Assembly: GCA_039621445.1 (NCBI GenBank)
Contig: CP154955.1
Span: 44,601,540-44,665,539 of the forward strand
Source of the DNA: Euglena gracilis
Taxonomy: Eukaryota; Euglenida; Euglenophyceae; Euglenales
Reading direction: 5' to 3'
DNA length: 64,000 nucleotides
The stretch's first letter is position 1; every line of letters begins with the position of its first letter. A program made the translations under genes and the position numbers. Shown here one piece after another: positions 31,235 to 41,859 of the stretch. A model generated the notes under the pieces. It was not told the DNA's origin, searched no databases, and saw only the letters and a list, made by a program, of their open reading frames with translations.

Positions 31235-31688
31235 CAGGCTTTTGCTTAAGGACCCCCGGGGGGGGGGGGGGTACTGGCTAGCCAATCGGCTAGACACTGG
31301 AAAAAGTGGACTAGCTAGACCCCCCCCCTCCCCCCCCGGGGGGGGGGGGGGGTCCGGGGGTCCCCCGGACTGGAAAAAAAATTTTCCTCCGGCGCTGCGC
31401 GCCGGAGGAAAAATGAGGTTTTTAATAGGTTTTTGGCTGATTTTGTTCCAAAAATTTCCAAAAATGGCCAAAAACGGGCATTTTTGGCCATTTTTGGGGG
31501 TCCCAAAAAAAATTTTCGGCGCTTCGCGCCGGTCACTGGAAAAATTTTTCCCACTAGCTAGCCCTGCTAGCAGACCCCCCCCCCCCGGGGGGGGGGTCTG
31601 CTAGAAAACCTACTAGCCAAATTTGGACTAGCTGCAGTCCAGCCCCCCCCCCCGGGGGGGGTACTGCAATCCCTTAAGCAAATGCCTG
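31235..31688. mobile_element. hAT-type MITE, TSD CTCCGGGA
   Basis: CAGGCTTTTGCTTAAGG...CCTTAAGCAAATGCCTG, 454 bp, flanked by CTCCGGGA at 31227-31234 and 31689-31696. Uninterrupted versions of the site (GACGATCCCGGAGGTC, complement) occur at about 29899 and 55458. The interior has CTAGCTAG-type words, G/C runs and two GGCGC hairpins. 94-95% similar by eye to 38213-38654. Confidence 0.9.
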
Positions 31689-31725
31689 CTCCGGGATCGT
31701 CATAGCCAATCATCCGCACGGAGCC

Positions 31726-32051
31726 GGCAACTTTACCAACCCCTGGAGGTGCGTTGTGCTATGGTACTCAGGCACCCACCCCTTCCCCCCTGGGGATCTT
31801 CTGACTTAAAAAAAAAGCCTGCAACCAAGATCATTGTCCCATACAGTCCCACAATCTAATCCGAACATTTTTTGGCCATTTCTTTGATTTTCTTGGTCAC
31901 TTTTATTGCATTTTTACTTGGACAGAACTGGCTTTCCAAACGCCGACGTCTTTCTCACGGACAGAGCAGCGCCCGAAACCAATGGGGGATGGATGGAGCT
32001 GGAGCTAGAGCTTGTTCTGACTGGAAAAAGGTGTTGAAGGCTGGACCCTCC
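31726..32051. other. No gene recognised
   Basis: Contains a right-end-like sequence CTTAAAAAAAAAGCCTG at 31803-31822 that resembles MITE ends but has no matching left end. Confidence 0.3.
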
Positions 32052-32059
32052 CGGGGATG

Positions 32060-32364
32060 CAGGGCGGTCCTTAAGCAAAAAAAAAAAAAATCCCGTCCCG
32101 GCACAGCCGAGAAATTTTTTTGAAAATCCATGACCGAAAAGTGGCCGTATTTTGCCCGAAACGGGTCGACTTCGGGGAAAAAAGTGATTCCTGGCACTTT
32201 TGGAACATCGCCCATCCGCCCATAGCGTCAAAAAATGCGTTTTTCGACTTTTTGGTTTTCGACCCCCGTTCAAGTCCCGGTCGATCCTTGGTCGGGGGGG
32301 CGGTCCTTAAGGGGCGGTCCTTAACGAAAAAAAAAAAACTTCCCGTCCCTTATGGACCGCCCTG
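32060..32364. mobile_element. hAT-type MITE, TSD CGGGGATG
   Basis: CAGGGCGGTCCTTAAG...TATGGACCGCCCTG, 305 bp, flanked by CGGGGATG at 32052-32059 and 32365-32372. GCGGTCCTTAA occurs in tandem near the right end (32310-32330). Confidence 0.85.
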
Positions 32365-32552
32365 CGGGGATGAGCATCCACCCATATTTTTCGGATGAAA
32401 TCAAGGGTTGGGTCATGTGGGGTGTGTCAATTTATTTTTTCCTGAAAAAACCACAGAACAGGGGTTTTCTTAAGCCGGAGGGGACCCTATCCCCCCGGGG
32501 GGAGGGGGTCCAGCCAGCCAGCAGCTCAAATCCAGCCAGCAGCCCAAATTCA

Positions 32553-33047
32553 GGGGGGGGGGGATAATTGATGTCGGAGGCCTTCGGAAAAATTGCAGGA
32601 AAATTGCGGAAAAATTGCGGAAATTGCAGAAAAATTGCGGAAAAATTGATATCGGGAATATACACATTTCTGCTTGAGGGGACTGAAAAAATTTTCAATT
32701 GTGAGGTTCAGAACACCGCAACACCCACGTCGATGCAGACGAGCTCAAATCAACACGCTTGAAGTTCCATGCACAGGTAGGACACACCCAATCACAACCC
32801 TGTGATAACCCTAACCCTGTGACCAGTGGTGCACCTGTGAGAAAAAATGGTAAACTGGGGGGGGGACAAAACACAATAGCACACCCGTTGATCCATTTGA
32901 AGAATGGCCTGAACTCATCTTCCATGTGGTGGTGGGAAAAAAATTCTGCGAAAAAAATGCAAAAAAATGCGGAAAAATTGCGGAAATTGCGGAAAAATTG
33001 TGGAAAATTGCGGGAAAATTGCGGATATCAATTTCCCCCGCTGGCAA
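32553..33047. mobile_element. Unclassified insert flanked by CAAATTC
   Basis: CAAATTC at about 32546-32552 and 33048-33054. Both ends carry iterated AAAATTGCGG words next to AATTGAT/ATCAATT. 32700-32940 is mixed sequence without a supported frame. Confidence 0.45.
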
Positions 33048-33173
33048 ATTCGGGCTGGAAGCCCCCCCCCCGGGGGTCGAGTGAAATAAAGTTGGGTCCA
33101 GCCCGGCCAGAGGCCGGACCAGCCGGCCGCAGGCTGGCCAGCCAAATGGGCTGCCCAGCTCACCTATCCCTGC

Positions 33174-33517
33174 CAGGGGTTTTTTTAAGACCGGGGGGGG
33201 GGGGGGGGGGGGGGGAGGGGGGTGGGATTGGGGGGGTGGTGGGTCCCCCCCCCCACCCACCCACCCCCCCTGGGGGGGGTCCGCCCCAACCCGTGGGGGG
33301 GGCGGGGGGTCCCGGGGGACCCACAAAAAATGGCCGAAAAATCGCGAAAAGTGCTAAAAATAGAATTTTTTTTTTTTTTTTTGCGCCGAAAAGTATATCC
33401 CACCCCCCTCCGGGGGGTACCCCCCCCCGGGGGGGGGGAGGGGGTCCGGCGGACCCCACCCCCCCACCCCCCCCCCCCCCCCCCCCCCCCGGGGGTCCAA
33501 ACTTAAAAAAATCCCTG
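33174..33517. mobile_element. hAT-type MITE, TSD ATCCCTGC
   Basis: CAGGGGTTTTTTTAAGACC...CTTAAAAAAATCCCTG, 344 bp, flanked by ATCCCTGC at 33166-33173 and 33518-33525. The interior is almost wholly G/C runs, including very long ones, and an 18-base T run near 33367. Confidence 0.85.
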
Positions 33518-33769
33518 ATCCCTGCATCTTTTCAGTAATTAGGCTGTTCCTCCAGTCCCGATCCCGCCTTGATCCAGCTCCATCCATCAAAATGTCAAAA
33601 AATGGCAAAAAAAACTTTCAGAAAATTTTGTTTCATCGACCCAGCCCAGCCCAGCCCCCTCCAGCCCCGGACCCCCTCCCCTCCCTGCACCCCCGGGCCC
33701 CCCGGGGGGGGGGGGGGGGCAGCTTATTTCCAGCCAGCCTTTTTGCCAGCCGGAGGCTGGACCCCCCCC

Positions 33770-34020
33770 GCCACGGAAATCTCGAAAAAAGGGAGATGGT
33801 AATACTTGAAAAAATTCATCTCAAAATCTCGGGCGAGGGCAACCAACCCCCACCCCACACCCTTCAGGCATCCCTGTCCGAGAACCCTTGCCCACCCGTG
33901 CCTTTGGGGAGGGGTCAGGGGGAGGGGGTGCATGGTTTCAGCTCAATTCGATTCACTTCACGCTTTTGTGAGACAAAATGTCCACCATCTCGCCGCCCTA
34001 AGGGCGGCAGAAAAGGTTTA
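33770..34020. other. No gene recognised
   Basis: A CGCCGCCCTAAGGGCGGC hairpin at about 33990-34010; otherwise featureless. Confidence 0.3.
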
Positions 34021-34860
34021 AAAAAATCAACCTTGTTGTCCAAAAAGTGGAGGAACCCTTATCCAAGAAACATTGGTCCACCCCATCTCAGAGGTCGACT
34101 TTGTATGTATTATTGGAAAGATCTCGGAGAGATTCTCTCCACCGAAACCGAAAAAAATCAGAATCGGGCTGCATTGAAGGTTTTGCAGCCCCGTTAAAAG
34201 ATGGCCTTTGGATTTGACCACCAAGCCAATAAAAAGGCCAACTTTTAATGGGGCGACCATATTCTGGCAACCAGTCGCTGGAGACCATTGGTTTTGGAAT
34301 TGCCAAAGACCACCAATTATTTGTCCATCCCCTGAGAAACTCCAAAAGTTTTGTTGAAATCACACAACAGACCTGCGGTGTATGGACACACTTTGACATG
34401 ATTGACAATAATGATTCTATGAAAATTTTTGTCGTTTAAAGGAAAATGTGTGGCTCAAAATGCATTTCTCTTTTGTCGACTACAATTTGTCCCCTGTCAA
34501 AATCACTGTAATCATCAGGATGGTTGTGGCCTCCAATTGCAACCTCTTATGGTGCGCCTGGTCCCAAGATTGCTCCAACATCGACAATTCCAGGCTTCTT
34601 TCTCAGATGGGCATTGAAGCATCTTCTCCGAATGTCGGAAGTGATGAGCTATTGGTGGTTGAATCCAAGGTATTTGTTTACCCTTCAAATTTGATGCTTT
34701 TGCAAATGTCCACAAATGTCAAAAGCATTGTCCCAAACAGGCTGGATAATGGGAGAGGTGAAAGGTCAAAAACTCAACCGCTGTGTGGACAATCTCTACG
34801 GGGATGTGTATTTCAGAAGGAAGAAGCCACCATGCCCCCCCTCTCCCTGAGCTAATCCCA
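34021..34860 (+). other. Low-repeat stretch with possible gene fragments, function unknown
   Basis: The longest stretch in the right half without G/C runs or known repeat modules. A plus frame at 34248-34439 reads MGRPYSGNQSLETIGFGIAK and QQTCGVWTHFDMIDNN; another at 34448-34855 reads SPVKITVIIRMVVASNCNLL and MGIEASSPNVGSDELLVVES. Composition is balanced and protein-like, but there is no recognised family. The two frames could be exons or one frameshifted frame; minus-strand coding is not excluded. Confidence 0.3.
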
Positions 34861-34999
34861 TCCCCGGACCCCGTTTTCTCAATTGGGGTAAAATTTTTGG
34901 GGGGTATTTCCAATTGCGGGGTGGGTCTGAGAACTATAGGAGTGTTGGCCAATGATACAAAAAAAAATTGACCATGATTTGACAAAATTGACCATGATG

Positions 35000-35150
35000 G
35001 TGAAAAACATTGGTTGTGATTTTTCAAATTCAATTGTCTGAAATCGTCCCAAAAATCCCCATTTTCGGCCATTTCCGTCCAATTGTTTTCCCGCCGCCGC
35101 CGGCCATTCTCAAATGGGGGGGGGGGATTCAAAAATTTTCCCCAGGCGCA
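35000..35150. repeat. Dispersed block, pair of 44610-44745
   Basis: GTTGGTTGTGATTTTTCAAATT, GAAATCGTCC, CCATTTTCGG and GCGGCCATTC..CA occur in order in both, followed by a G run and TTCAAAA. Preceded by related CTCAATTGGGG blocks at about 34880 and 44010. Confidence 0.65.
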
Positions 35151-35943
35151 GATTTCAGGCGGTGGAGCAGGTGGACGGTCGAATTGACCAGTCGATTCAA
35201 CTGCACATGGTCGAAAGCTTTGGCTGGATATTTTGACCATGGGCGGTGAGTTTTTTTCCCCCATCCGTGGGCAGAGTCGATTCGACCACCCGAACTTGTA
35301 TGACCCTGATAAAAAAAATTTTAGACACTCCACCAAAAATAACCACCAGATTTCAATTAACAACAAAGGTACACACCTTGTGGGGATTCGGATGTGGACT
35401 TCACAGGGATGTGAATGGGGAGGACTGGCAAACTCAATCTTTTTTAATTATTATTGTTGTCATTGCTGTTACCGCCCCCAAATATGAGCCCCCCACCAAT
35501 ACAAAGCCCGGGGGGTTTGGTTTTGCCCCCCAAATATAAAGCCCCCCCATCATGAAGTCCGCCGATGGTGCCACACAGAAAAAAGCAGAGGGGGCTTGAG
35601 GACCCCCACCCCCAAAATATCAAAAACTGGAGCCTACACTAGACAAGTGTGGGGGGGGGTCAGTGATATTGGGGGGGGGGGGGGGGGGGGGCAGCCCCCC
35701 CCCACCCCCCGCAGTGGCCGTTGGCCACCGGACCCCCCATCGCTGGCTGTATACATTGCAAAAACGGAGCCCCAGCGATGCCAGAAATTGCTTTTTTTTT
35801 CCATTTTGGAGTTCTCCGGTTTTTAATTTGCGGTTTCATTTTGCCGGAAATTTGCCGAAAAAAAATTCCGGTGGCAAAAACGGAGCCCGCGGTGGGCCAG
35901 TGTGCGGGAGGGGGGGGTCTGGTGTGGTACAGTGTCCAGTGTA
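35151..35943. other. No gene recognised; long G run
   Basis: Holds the longest plain G run of this part (about 20 bases at 35672-35692) followed by a C run. Repeated CCCAAATAT and AAGCCCCCC words at 35475-35550. Confidence 0.4.
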
Positions 35944-36239
35944 CCCCCCCCCCTTACTGTCCCACCGACCTCTCCCTGGGAGGCCCGACCGGACAACAGG
36001 GGGGGGGGGGCTCCGTGCGGATTTCCGGTGGTCGCCGTCGTGGTGGTCGGGCCGACCATGGTCGGCCCGACCTGTGGTGGTCGGGCCGACCACCATTTTC
36101 CCGCAATACCCCCCCCTTTTTTGAATTTTAACCCCCCCCCCCTGGTCGGTGGCTATTCGGTGGTCATAAAAATGGTCTGTGGCGGGCCCAAATCACCCGG
36201 AAATGCACTTATGGCCAGTTCCCCCCACCCAGGACCCTG

Positions 36240-36350
36240 TCCTGGGGCCGTCCTGGGGGGGGTGCTGGGGGGGGTCCTGGGGGGTCCTTGGGGGGGTGCG
36301 GGGGGGGGGGGGTGCTGCGGGGGGGGGGGGGTCCTGGGTGGGTCCCACAA
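36240..36350. repeat. GTCCTGGGGGGG minisatellite
   Basis: About eight units of GTCCTGGGGGG/GTGCTGGGGGG. The complementary array is at 58250-58370 and a short one at 43125-43185. Confidence 0.75.
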
Positions 36351-36827
36351 CTTTTTGGCAGGAATTTTGCCACACAAGTTCAGGTTATTTTGAAGTGGGC
36401 ACCGCCCCCCGGTGGGTCATGGGGGGGGTCCTGGGGGGGAAACTGGCCATGACTCTCATGATAGTCAGAAAACTCCCCCCTCTACCCCCATCCGAAATTT
36501 TTTTTTCAGGCGGGGGGACTTAAAAGTCGGCGGTTGACTCATTAGCACATTAGAGTGGGTATTTCGCCGATAATCAGCCAACTGGCCCCCCCCCCCCCCT
36601 GTCTCGCCGACTAGTTGCCGACTAGGCCGACTGACCAATTGGCGTCACCGGTCGGCTGACTAATTGGCTAGTCAGCCGACTAGTCGGCCGACTAGCCAGC
36701 CCCCCCCCCCCTCCAGCCTACCACCAACTAGTTGAAGGGTCGATCGACCAGTTGAAGGGTCGGTGACTGATGCGTGATAAAATGGTGCCGGACCAGCTAC
36801 CCCAAAGAGGCGCCCAACTAGGGTTAA

Positions 36828-36901
36828 TACACATCGGGGGACCCGAGCGAGGCGCCAAAGGCGCCTCGCTCGGGTCCCCCAATGTTTTTAACCCTAGTTG
36901 G
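36828..36901. repeat. Long hairpin, copy 2
   Basis: CAACTAGGGTTAA, GGGGGACCCGAGCGAGGCGCC, AAA loop and full complement. Copies at 30687-30785 and 57673-57762. Confidence 0.85.
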
Positions 36902-38212
36902 GCGGCTCTTTGGGTTCGCTGTGTCCCCTGCAGACACCAATTTAACGACGTTGAGGGGATGGGATGGGACAGTTTGGAATGGAAACTTGACCCTAACCCT
37001 ACGCCTTTAAATAACATCATCAACTTTTCAGGTTCTGAATTGCAGCGGCCTTCGGCCAGGCGACCTTCAGGGCGCATGGCGGTAGACTGGGGGGGGGGGG
37101 GGGAGGGGGCCGACTAATGGTCGGTAGCTGGTCGGCGAGACGGGGTGGGGGGTATTGGGACTGGGGGGGGGGGGTAGGCGGCCGACTTTCAGGTTTTGAA
37201 CTGCAGCGGCCTTCGGCCGCTGCGGCAGCCCTCGGCCGCTGCGCGGCCTTCGGGGCGCATGGCAGACTGGGGGGGGGGGTAGTTGGCCGACCAATGGTCG
37301 GCAGTCGGCGAGACAGGGGGGGGGGGGTATTGGGTAGTCTGACTACCCACTCTAGCGTACTAACGGGTCAGTGCCGCCGACATTTAAGTCCCCCCCATGA
37401 AGAAAATCCTATGCAAATGAGTTGGTGGCTAGTCGGTGGTCATAAAAATGGTCTGTGGCGGGCCCAAATCACCCGGAAATGGTCCGGATTGGTCGAAATA
37501 AGTGTCTTATACCAACATAAACACCCCCAGATGGAAATCTTTGGTCGGTGGGGGTCGGTGGGCCCTTGATGGGGGTCCGGAGGGGTAAAAAACCAATGAT
37601 GAAACAGGGATTACATGAAAATCCTTTAGAACTGCAAGCATTCTGCATCACGAGAGGCAGGAAACTCCTTCCTCCACCCCCATCCGAACCTCAAATAACA
37701 AAATCCCTTCTGAGTTGGCAACATACTCGGGGGATAAGTTGTTTTTGTGGCTCACTTTGGCATAGGCGCCCCCCGCACCCCCCCCCTCAAATAACAAATC
37801 CCCTCTATGTTGGCAACATACTTGAGTGCTAAGTCCTTTTTGTGCAAAATTTTGCAATTATAGTGAAAATCCGATGGGGAGAGGTGTTCTTTTGCCAAAA
37901 GTGGCCCAAAATGGGCAATTTCCCCCAAGTTTTTGCATATTCACCCCCGATTGGGGGGTTCTGGAGCCATTTAAGTGGGTTTTGACTTGGTGTTGGGGTG
38001 ATTTGGACAAAAGTTTTTTTCAGGGGGGGGGCTTAAATCTCTTAGCTTAAAGCTTAAAGGGGGGGGGGGTAGTGCAAAAAAATGGTGGTCGGGCTGACCA
38101 CCACAAGGACGACCACCGGAAATCCGCTCGGGGCCGGGGGGGGGGGGGGACAATGAGGGTGTGCCAAAGGAATTTCATTGGCCGGGCCAAAAAATCCCCC
38201 GTCGGCCGGGGC

Positions 38213-38654
38213 CAGGCTTTTGCTTAAGGACCCCCGGGGGGGGGGGTACTGGCTAGCCAATCGGCTAGACACTGGAAAAAGTGGACTAGCTAGACCCCCC
38301 CTCCCCCCCGGGGGGGGGGGGGTCTAGGGGTCCCCCGGACTGGAAAAAATTTTTTCCTCCGGCGCTGCGCGCCGGAGGAAAAATGAGGTTTTTAATAGGT
38401 TTTTGGCTGATTTTGTTCCAAAAATTTCCAAAAATGGCCAAAAACGGGCATTTTTGGCCATTTTTGGGGGTCCCAAAAAAAATTTTCGGCGCTTCGCACC
38501 GGTCACTGGAAAAATTTTTCCCACTAGCTAGCCCTGCTAGCAGACCCCCCCCCCGGGGGGGGGGTCTGCTAGAAAACCCACTAGCCAAATTTGGACTAGC
38601 TGCAGTCCAGCCCCCCCCCGGGGGGGGTACTGCAATCCCTTAAGCAAATGCCTG
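38213..38654. mobile_element. hAT-type MITE, TSD GCCGGGGC
   Basis: CAGGCTTTTGCTTAAGG...CCTTAAGCAAATGCCTG, 442 bp, flanked by GCCGGGGC at 38205-38212 and 38655-38662. Uninterrupted sites in the sister TA elements read GTCGGCCGGGCCGAGGG (55814) and GTCGGCCAGGGCCCAGGG (59134). Confidence 0.9.
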
Positions 38655-38879
38655 GCCGGGGCCCAGGGACAATAAGGGGGGGGGGTATGGCCCAGTTTTT
38701 GCAATACCTCCCGTGAACTTTTGCCCATGCCCCCCCCCCGAAGGGCAGCACGTTCCCTGGCCCCCCTGGGGGGCCAAATAAAATATCCTGGAGGGTTCAG
38801 AAAATTTTTGCGTAATTGATGAAAGTTAAAGGTAAAGCTAAAGTTAAGCCAAACCTTATGTGTGTGTGTGTGTGTGTAT

Positions 38880-39090
38880 ATACCCTCACCCCCCCCCCCA
38901 AAGTGGCCACCCTCCAGGCACCGTGGGACCCCAAAATGGCCACTCTGGCAGGGTGGACACTTTGGAGGGGGGGGGTCAAGTTTTGGCCTCCGGCGACTTT
39001 GGCGCCAAAGGAAAATGGCCACTTTGGGGGGGGTAACCTGAAATTTGCCAAAGACTTTGGCCACTTTGGGGGGAGGGACACTTTGAGGGG
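38880..39090. repeat. Iterated GGCCACTTTGGGG words
   Basis: About seven copies in both orientations (AAAGTGGCC, GGCCACTTTGG, GACACTTTGG) separated by G/C runs, preceded by (TG)n at 38857-38876 and followed by (AT)n at 39103-39155. Confidence 0.6.
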
Positions 39091-39344
39091 GGGGTGAGGG
39101 TGTATATATATATATATATAATATATATACATATATATACATATCTATATATACGGCAGGTGGGAATTTTTGTACCCCCCCACGGGGGGGTACTAAAATA
39201 CACCCCGCGATGGACACCCCATTATTGAAGGTATAGGGTTAGGTGCGCACATGCTGATTTGCGCTAATTGGCTACGTTGCGCTAATCGGCTATGTTGCGC
39301 CGATTTCGAGACATTAAAAGTCTTAAATCTTCGCCCAAAACACG

Positions 39345-40007
39345 GTTTCAACCAAGAACAGTGTTTTGGGCCAAGGTTTTAGGGGGGCCAAGGTTTTAGG
39401 GGGGCCCAGGGGCGACCGCCAGGGAATTTCTTAAGGACCCCCCGGGGGGGGGGTCCAGCCTCCGGCTGGCAAAAAGGCTGCTGGCTGGAGTTGAGCTGCT
39501 GGCTGGACCCCCCCCCGGGGGGGTGGGGGGGGGAGGGGGGGGGGGTCCGGGGCTGGAGCGGGCTGGGCTGGGCTGGGTCGAGGAAAAACAAAAATTTCTA
39601 ACACATTTTAGCCATTTTCGACATTTTGATGGGTGGAGCTAGATCAAGGCTGGGGGGCTGTAATGGAGGGGCTGTGATGAGGGGGAAAAATGCAGGGATA
39701 AATGAGCTGGACAGCCCAGTTGGCTGGCCGGCCTGCGGCCGGCTGGGCCGGCCTCCGGCCGGGCTGGACCCGACTTTATTTCACTCGACCCCGAATTTAG
39801 GCTGCTGGCTGGATTTGAGCTGCTGGCTGGCTGGACCCCCCCCCCCCCCCGGGGGGTAGGGTACCCTCCGGCTTAAGAAATTCCCTGGCGACCGCGGCGC
39901 CTTCGGCGCCGCAGTCCGAGTTAGGACCAAGTTAGGTCCGAGTTAGGACCGAGTTAGGCCAAGAGTTAGGGCTCCCCCTAACTCTTGGCCCAAACACAGT
40001 TCTTGAC

Positions 40008-40008
<1 letters not shown>
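39345..40008. mobile_element. Palindromic element (GAAC.GTGTTTTGGGCC ends) with nested MITE
   Basis: Left CAAGAACAGTGTTTTGGGCC, AAGGTTTTAGGGGGG, CCCAGGGGCGACCGC; right GGCGCCTTCGGCGCC, TAACTCTTGGCCC, AAACACAGTTCTTG. The uninterrupted relative at 51965-52081 is a 117-bp near-perfect palindrome in opposite orientation. Extra GAGTTAGGACC repeats at 39915-39955. Confidence 0.6.
39420..39887. mobile_element. hAT-type MITE, TSD GCGACCGC
   Basis: CAGGGAATTTCTTAAGGA...CTTAAGAAATTCCCTG, 468 bp, flanked by GCGACCGC at 39412-39419 and 39888-39895. The interior has GCTGGCTGG words, GGCCGGCCTGCGGCCGG hairpins and G/C runs. Confidence 0.9.
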
Positions 40009-40010
<2 letters not shown>

Positions 40011-40106
<96 letters not shown>

Positions 40107-40112
40107 TATATA
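40011..40112. repeat. (AT)n microsatellite, about 100 bp
   Basis: Nearly uninterrupted TA repeats. Others at 39103-39155, 40558-40614, 42060-42087, 42439-42530 and 43027-43045. Confidence 0.95.
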
Positions 40113-40557
40113 TCAGGGCGGGATTGAGGTTGAGGTTTGGAAAAAAACCTCAACCTCAATGTCAACAACCTCAACCTCAACCTCAACGTCAATGTCACCT
40201 CAATTTCCAAAATTCAAATAATTGAACTCACAAAAAGCATCGATGGGACCATCTCGTCTGGAAAAAACCTTCCTCAAAGGCAAGTTTGTCAGCTTCTCTG
40301 CCAATTTACAACATAAGTGGGTGGAAACAAGAAAAACATTGTGGGTTGGTGATTTAAAACTTGAGATAAATGACCAACTGCCCAATTTTTGAAAAAATCC
40401 ATGTAATTTGCCTCTCTTTGTAACGCTTTGTTCAAAGCTTTTTGCTGTTGAATCATTTTCCTTTGGATTTTGGCATTGAGGTGATATTGAGGAAAGATGG
40501 AGGTTGGAAAACCTCAACCTCAACCTCAACCTCAATACCTCAATCCAGCCTTGTGTG
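40113..40557. repeat. Block bounded by (CCTCAA)n hexamer repeats
   Basis: ACCTCAACCTCAA repeats at 40146-40200 and 40505-40545 flank 300 bp without a supported gene. The outer parts GGATTGAGGT and ACCTCAATCC are complementary, and AT microsatellites lie on both sides. A shorter CTTCAACCTCA tract is at 59760-59800. Confidence 0.6.
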
Positions 40558-40689
40558 GTATATATATATATATATATAATGTATATATATATATATATAC
40601 ATACATATATATATCACACCCTCACCCCCCCTTATTTGACCAGGCTTTGAATAGTGCTGAGCTCTTTATAAGCGCGCTCCCACCCCTTC

Positions 40690-40915
40690 ATTGACCCCGG
40701 CCCGGCGGCCCGGCCGGCAGCCCGGCGGTCCGGCCAACGGCACGGCGGCCCGGCCGGCAGCCCGGCGGCCCGGCCGGCGGCCCGGCGGCCCGGCGGCCCG
40801 GCCAGCAGCCCGGCGGCCCGGCCAGCGGCACGGCGGCCCAGGGGTCCGGCCAGCCCGGCCGGCGGCCCGGCGGCCCAGCAGCCCGGCGACCCAGCAGTCC
40901 GGCCGGCCCGGCCTG
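40690..40915. repeat. CGGCCCGGC minisatellite
   Basis: About 225 bp of CCCGGCGGCCCGGCCGGCAG-type units of roughly 10-30 bp. A frame can be read through it, but it is low-complexity. Confidence 0.85.
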
Positions 40916-41540
40916 GGCTTGGGAGGGGGTTGGAAAAAAAAAACGATCATTTTCGAATTTTTTCGACCTTTTTGACCCAAAGTCAATGGGTTGGCGGCCC
41001 AAAACGAAAAACGCTCGTTTTCGGCTCAAAATCAGTTTTTCCGGGTCCGGGAGGCCAAAAAACATCGTTTCGGGCAATTTTTTTTTGATTTTTTCGACTT
41101 TTTTTGGCTGAAAACGGCTAAGTCGAACAGTGGAAAAAGTGTACAAAATGGCCTAAAATGGCCTATATTGGCCAAAAAAACGCCCGTATCTCGGGCTATG
41201 GGGGGAGTTACGGGGAAACCATAATCCCAATAGATAGAGCGTCCCAAGGGCTTCAATTTAGGTCTCTGGACATTTCCTTTAATTTTGCATCATTTTCGAG
41301 AAATTTTGAAAACATTGGTTTTTTTACCCCCCCCACCCGCCGAAAACGGCTAAATCGAACAGTTGGAAAAGTGTACAAAACGGCCATCCGGGCCGAAAGC
41401 GGCCGTATCTCGGGCTGGGCGGGGAGTTGCGGGGAAATCAAAATACCGGTAGATGGGGCGTTCCAAGGGCTTCAAATTAGGTCTCCGGACATTTCCTTTG
41501 ATTTGGCTTCATTTTGGAGATATTTTGAAAATTGACATTT
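40916..41540. repeat. Two tandem blocks of about 200-230 bp
   Basis: GAAAACGGCTAA.TCGAACAGT, CGTATCTCGGGCT, GGGGAGTT.CGGGGAAA, TCCCAAGGGCTTCAA and TAGGTCTC.GGACATTTCC occur at 41111-41315 and again at 41340-41530. No convincing protein is seen. Confidence 0.65.
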
Positions 41541-41859
41541 TTTGGCCGAAATGGCAGAGTCCAAAGGGGGGGGCTTATCCAGGGGGGCGGGCCGATCCTA
41601 CCCAGTTTGGACCCCTTCGCGCGTGAATAACTCGGGCCTGGCGGGGAGTTGGGGGTCAACTCCGGGTGATTCGGAAACTAGGAATCCAGTCGCTCGCGAC
41701 TGAAAAAAAAAAATTCCGGGAACCGGGCCGGGATCATGGTGATAATCCGTCGGTTCCCGAGGTGGCCCCGACCCGGGGGGGGGGGGGGCGGGGGGCGGGG
41801 GGGGGGCTGGGGGGGGGGTTTCGCCAGGGGTAAGCTTCGCTCTTACCCATAAAGGGATA

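Larger units (their letters stand above)
29883..31725. mobile_element. MULE-like element copy 3, with two nested hAT MITEs
   Basis: Left end GCGGATTATTGGCTATGACG and CCCGGAGGTC; right end the complement (GATCGTCATAGCCAATC then ATCCGCACGGAGCC). GGTCGGGCCGACC palindromes lie inside both ends. The interior (30180-30900) is related to 36.7-37.0 kb and 57.55-57.85 kb: a TTAGGG-like tract, CAGCGAACCCAAAGAG and the GGGGACCCGAGCGAGGCGC hairpin. MITEs at 30244-30610 and 31235-31688 are secondary. No transposase seen; target duplication not found. Confidence 0.5.
32479..33767 (-). mobile_element. hAT-type element related to 39420-39887, inverted, disrupted by two insertions
   Basis: Begins CAGGGGTTTTCTTAAGCCGG. 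CCAGCCAGCAGCTCAAATCC, GGCCGGAC..GCCGGCCGCAGG, CATCAAAATGTC and GCCAGCCGGAGGCTGG repeat, in reverse orientation, the interior of 39420-39887. Inserts at about 32553-33047 and 33174-33517 interrupt it. The far end is missing beyond 33767. Confidence 0.55.
36009..38135 (+). mobile_element. MULE-like element copy 1
   Basis: Ends GGCTCCGTGCGGATTTCCGG and its complement CCGGAAATCCGCTCGGGGCC, 2127 bp, inserted in a G run of a TA-flanked element (nine or more G on each side, compatible with a 9-bp duplication). Near-complete inverted copy at 56102-58649. GGTCGGGCCGACC palindromes lie within both ends. No transposase frame recognised. Contains GTCCTGGGGGG repeats (36240-36350), a TTAGGG-like tract, the hairpin 36828-36901 and CGGCCTTCGGCC arrays. 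Confidence 0.65.
35944..38685. mobile_element. TA-flanked word-repeat element split by a MULE-like element and a MITE
   Basis: Left part (TA, C run, TTACTGTCCC, the ACCGACCTCTCCCTGGGAGG hairpin) ends at 36008. The right part resumes at 38136 (G run, GACAATGAGGG, CCAAAGGAATTTCATTGG, CCCGTCGGCCGGGG) and, after the MITE at 38213-38654, ends GGGACAATAAGG, G run, TA at 38686-38687. With both inserts removed, about 156 bp remain that align over their whole length with 59015-59188 and 55692-55863. Confidence 0.7.

Noticed and set aside
31769-31822. Very short MITE CAGGC...GCCTG
   Set aside because: The left end does not match the right end beyond CAGGC and the flanking 8-mers differ.
32759-33538. 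259-residue plus-strand ORF
   Set aside because: It crosses two element boundaries and consists mostly of Pro/Gly runs from G/C homopolymers.
35663-36393. Several Gly/Pro-rich ORFs
   Set aside because: They cross the TA-element/MULE junction and change composition with each repeat module.
38797-39217. Tyr/Ile-rich ORFs over AT repeats
   Set aside because: IYIYIY readings of (AT)n; the same applies at 40.0-40.1 and 42.4-42.5 kb.
40688-40986. Ala/Gly/Arg-rich ORFs over the CGGCCCGGC block
   Set aside because: Pure minisatellite readings, open on both strands.
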